Shown piece by piece: positions 62,018 to 64,000 of a stretch of DNA of 64,000 nucleotides. The notes beneath the pieces were generated by a model that was not told the origin of the DNA, did no database searches, and worked only from the letters and a program-made list of their open reading frames with translations. Numbering within the stretch: the first letter of the stretch is position 1; every line of letters begins with the position of its first letter. The position numbers and the translations under genes were made by a program. This stretch comes from Paramecium pentaurelia (lineage: Eukaryota; Ciliophora; Oligohymenophorea; Peniculida; Parameciidae), in the NCBI GenBank assembly GCA_905183005.1, contig CAJJDO010000111.1:4942-68941 (forward strand). Direction: 5' to 3'.

Positions 62018-62551
62018 ATGTAATAACAAACAGTAGAAGACTTAGCAGAAAAGGAAGCTGAAATCAAAGAAGCATTTGAAATATTTGATAAAAATAAATC
62101 CAAAAGTATATCTGGTAAGGTATTCTGTATTCATTATTGAATAGTTTAAGAATTAACTTCAGTTTTTCGTTCTCTAGGTTACAATTTCTCATAGGATGAA
62201 ATATAATCTATGGTTAAAGAATTGAGACACACTTAAAAAGTAGAAGGAGCAGATGATAGAGAATTAGATTTTGATGATTTTAAGAATTTATTATTAATGC
62301 AGGAAGAAAAAGCAAAAAATGGGGAAAATGATTTAAGAGATGCCTTTGATGTATTTGATAGAGATGCAAATGGATTTATAGGTTTAGAGGAATTGATGAT
62401 GGTAGCTAAAAGTTTAGGAGAGAACATATCTGAAGATGATTTAAAAGGCATGTTATAATATGCAGCCAATGCATTTAATTAAAAAGATGATGACAAAGAT
62501 AAAGCACCATAAATCAATTTGTCATAATTCGTTGAAGCTTATTTAAAATGA
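62018..62551 (+). CDS. EF-hand (calmodulin/centrin-like) calcium-binding protein
   Basis: ATG at 62018, one 30-nt intron (62115-62144) and TGA at 62549-62551 give 167 codons. EF loop 1 (DKNKSKSISVQE) is split by the intron and keeps acidic or oxygen ligands at positions 1, 3, 5 and 12. EF loop 3 (DRDANGFIGLEE) is canonical. The positions for EF-2 (around VEGADDRELDF) and EF-4 (around DDDKDKAPQINLSQF) have lost the loop spacing and probably do not bind calcium. The two-lobed layout and length match calmodulin/centrin relatives. Inference: a calcium sensor with one functional site per lobe. It is packed between neighbours with gaps of 26 and 35 bases. Confidence 0.88.
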
Positions 62552-62586
62552 AAGCATATAATTATATAATTAATTAAAACTTATAA

Positions 62587-63352
62587 ATGAAAAGTCCATA
62601 AAATTATGAATAATTCAAATAAGTGAAATAGAATCCCTTAAATAATTCAAAAAGTAAATAATTATACACCTTTCCTAAATCTCCAAGATTCAATTACAAA
62701 GAATAAAGAGAGTAAATCCTTTAAATATCAAATTAGTAATTCACCATCATTTTATTCAATTAAAACTGATCTAGTTTCTCCTAATAAAGGAGTCTCTTTT
62801 GGATCTGGCTCAAAAGTAGATTTTTCTAAATTAGGAACAAAAACTCCAGGTCCAGGATATTACCAAGTCTAACAATAAAAGTCAAATCAAAATACTAATT
62901 TGAAAAAACATACTATGGGAGTAGGTAGAATATAAACAAAACAAAAGAGTGAAGTACCTCCAGTTGGAGTTTATGAAATTGCTTAAAATTTAGTATAAAT
63001 TAATAAGGCTCCTCATTTTGGATTAAAATTACTACCAAGTAAATGAAAATCATTATAAATAGACAATTAAACATGTTCTCCTGGACCTGGTAAGTATGAT
63101 ATTTAAGTAAAAGAACATTCTAAATCATTCGTGGCTGGATTTGGTACTGGTAGATCAGGTCAAACAACTGACGATACTCCTGGACCTTAAGAATATAGAC
63201 CTAGAACTGAAATGTCACCAAAATATGTTAATTCAAATTGGAGCAATTGCCAAATAACTAAATTTTCAAAGGTTGAACGTTTTGGAAGCAATAAAACAAT
63301 TACACCTGGGCCTGGAAACTATTAAATAGCTGGAGAATTTGGAATATACTGA
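62587..63352 (+). CDS. sperm-tail PG-rich repeat (SHIPPO/ODF3-type) protein
   Basis: Start MKSPQNYEQFKQVKQNPLNN; introns 62712-62736 (25 nt) and 63039-63062 (24 nt, containing an in-frame TGA); stop 63350-63352; 238 codons. STPG/SHIPPO repeats are visible as TKTPGPGYYQV, VPPVGVYEI, CSPGPGKYDIQ, DDTPGPQEYRP and TITPGPGNYQI, each preceded by a G-F-G or S-F-G turn (VSFGSGSK, VAGFGTGRSG). Proteins of this family associate with microtubules, including inner microtubule proteins of axonemal doublets and outer dense fibres. I infer an axonemal or cortical microtubule-associated protein. The last repeat ends right before the stop, as is common. Confidence 0.9.
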
Positions 63353-64000
63353 CATATATGAATAATTATAAAGTTTATTTGAGAGTAAGATAAATTATGT
63401 CATTTCTAACAATGTATTTCAAAATTTTGGATCCTATAAATTTTATTTAATTATTGATAAATTAGAATGTATGTTAGAATTACTTGTATTTGAACTAAAA
63501 TTATAAAGTTTATATGAACAGGTTTTTTATTATATTTTTTCATTAATAAATAGGTTTATTTATATGGGGATTATGAAGAATAATTAATTATTTTTATATT
63601 GAATATAGTTTTTAAATAAATAATTAGAATAATAATAAAAAAAATAATTTTTAAATTAGATTGATCAAGATAATAATAAGAATACTTTAAATGTATATAA
63701 ATTTAGAATTTCACTGTTTATTAGAAATTGTAAAATTTAATTTAAAATTCTGTTTCTTGAAAATCTAATTTCTATTATCAATATAATCAGAAAATTCAAA
63801 AAAAATTAAATGAATAAATTAAGAAAAATATCAAAAAAATGATTAATAAAATAATTATTAAATCTAATAATCTGATATTGTAAAACAAGTTAGATAGAGT
63901 ATTAATTTATAAAGTATTGAATTAGAAACCAAAAAAAGAATTAAATTTAATTTAATATTTTCTTTGTATTTTGATTCATTTAATCTTATAATAATAATAA
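63353..64000. other. AT-rich terminal stretch, no gene
   Basis: Homopolymer-rich AT sequence downstream of the SHIPPO-type gene. No open frame or motif is supported to the right edge. Confidence 0.45.

Noticed and set aside
62233..62469. Minus-strand Ser-rich frame
   Set aside because: Antisense shadow of the EF-hand gene.
1..64000. Mitochondrial or apicoplast-like genome because of the AT content
   Set aside because: Presence of spliceosomal-type mini introns, signal peptides, SHIPPO, S28, WWE and WD40 families and TAA/TAG as Gln all point to a ciliate nucleus.
1..64000. tRNA or rRNA genes
   Set aside because: I found no cloverleaf-type or rRNA-like conserved GC-containing stretch by eye. 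A covariance-model search would be needed to exclude small RNA genes.

Overview
The window comes from a ciliate nuclear genome, most probably Paramecium or a close relative. Long frames stay open only if TAA and TAG are read as glutamine and TGA is the sole stop. Introns are 19-30 nt, base composition is extremely AT-rich, and intergenic gaps can be as short as 19-35 bp. The standard code misses almost every gene here. All calls below use the ciliate code and were translated by hand, so small slips in intron borders are possible.

Layout. (1) 1-17 kb is gene-poor. It holds decayed copies of WD40 and TPR genes, plus one large intact minus-strand gene (5572-11154) for a cysteine-rich, polytopic membrane protein. 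(2) 17-21.4 kb has a zinc-finger/SPRY-like gene with a Gln-rich minisatellite inside its coding frame, a broken WD40 gene, and an intact gene with ADP-ribosyltransferase-like motifs. (3) 21.4-33.1 kb is a graveyard: kinase, WD40 and unrecognised ORF remnants, GC-richer islands and two perfect hairpins. (4) 33.1-44 kb holds a ciliate membrane-protein family member, a long TPR protein with a cilia-type look, a zinc-finger/coiled-coil/SPRY-like protein and an unknown gene. (5) 45-63.4 kb is compact and intact. It has two unknown genes sharing a 94-bp divergent promoter, another unknown gene, a mitochondrial cardiolipin hydrolase/Zucchini-like PLD, a beta-propeller-like protein, a secreted modular protein ending in a beta/gamma-crystallin-like domain, a small membrane protein, a 680-aa coiled coil, a double-WWE protein, an S28 serine carboxypeptidase, two unknown genes, an EF-hand protein and a sperm-tail PG-rich-repeat protein.

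Three single-N gaps (12921, 42432, 52890) are each flanked by about 1.0-1.1 kb of identical or near-identical sequence. These are unmerged contig overlaps, not biological duplications, and they create false second copies of gene ends.

No operon-like pathway links the genes. Recurrent themes are cilia and cortex (SHIPPO-type, TPR and EF-hand proteins), secretion (crystallin-domain protein, S28 protease), and possible ADP-ribose or small-RNA related functions (ART-like, WWE, PLD6-like).
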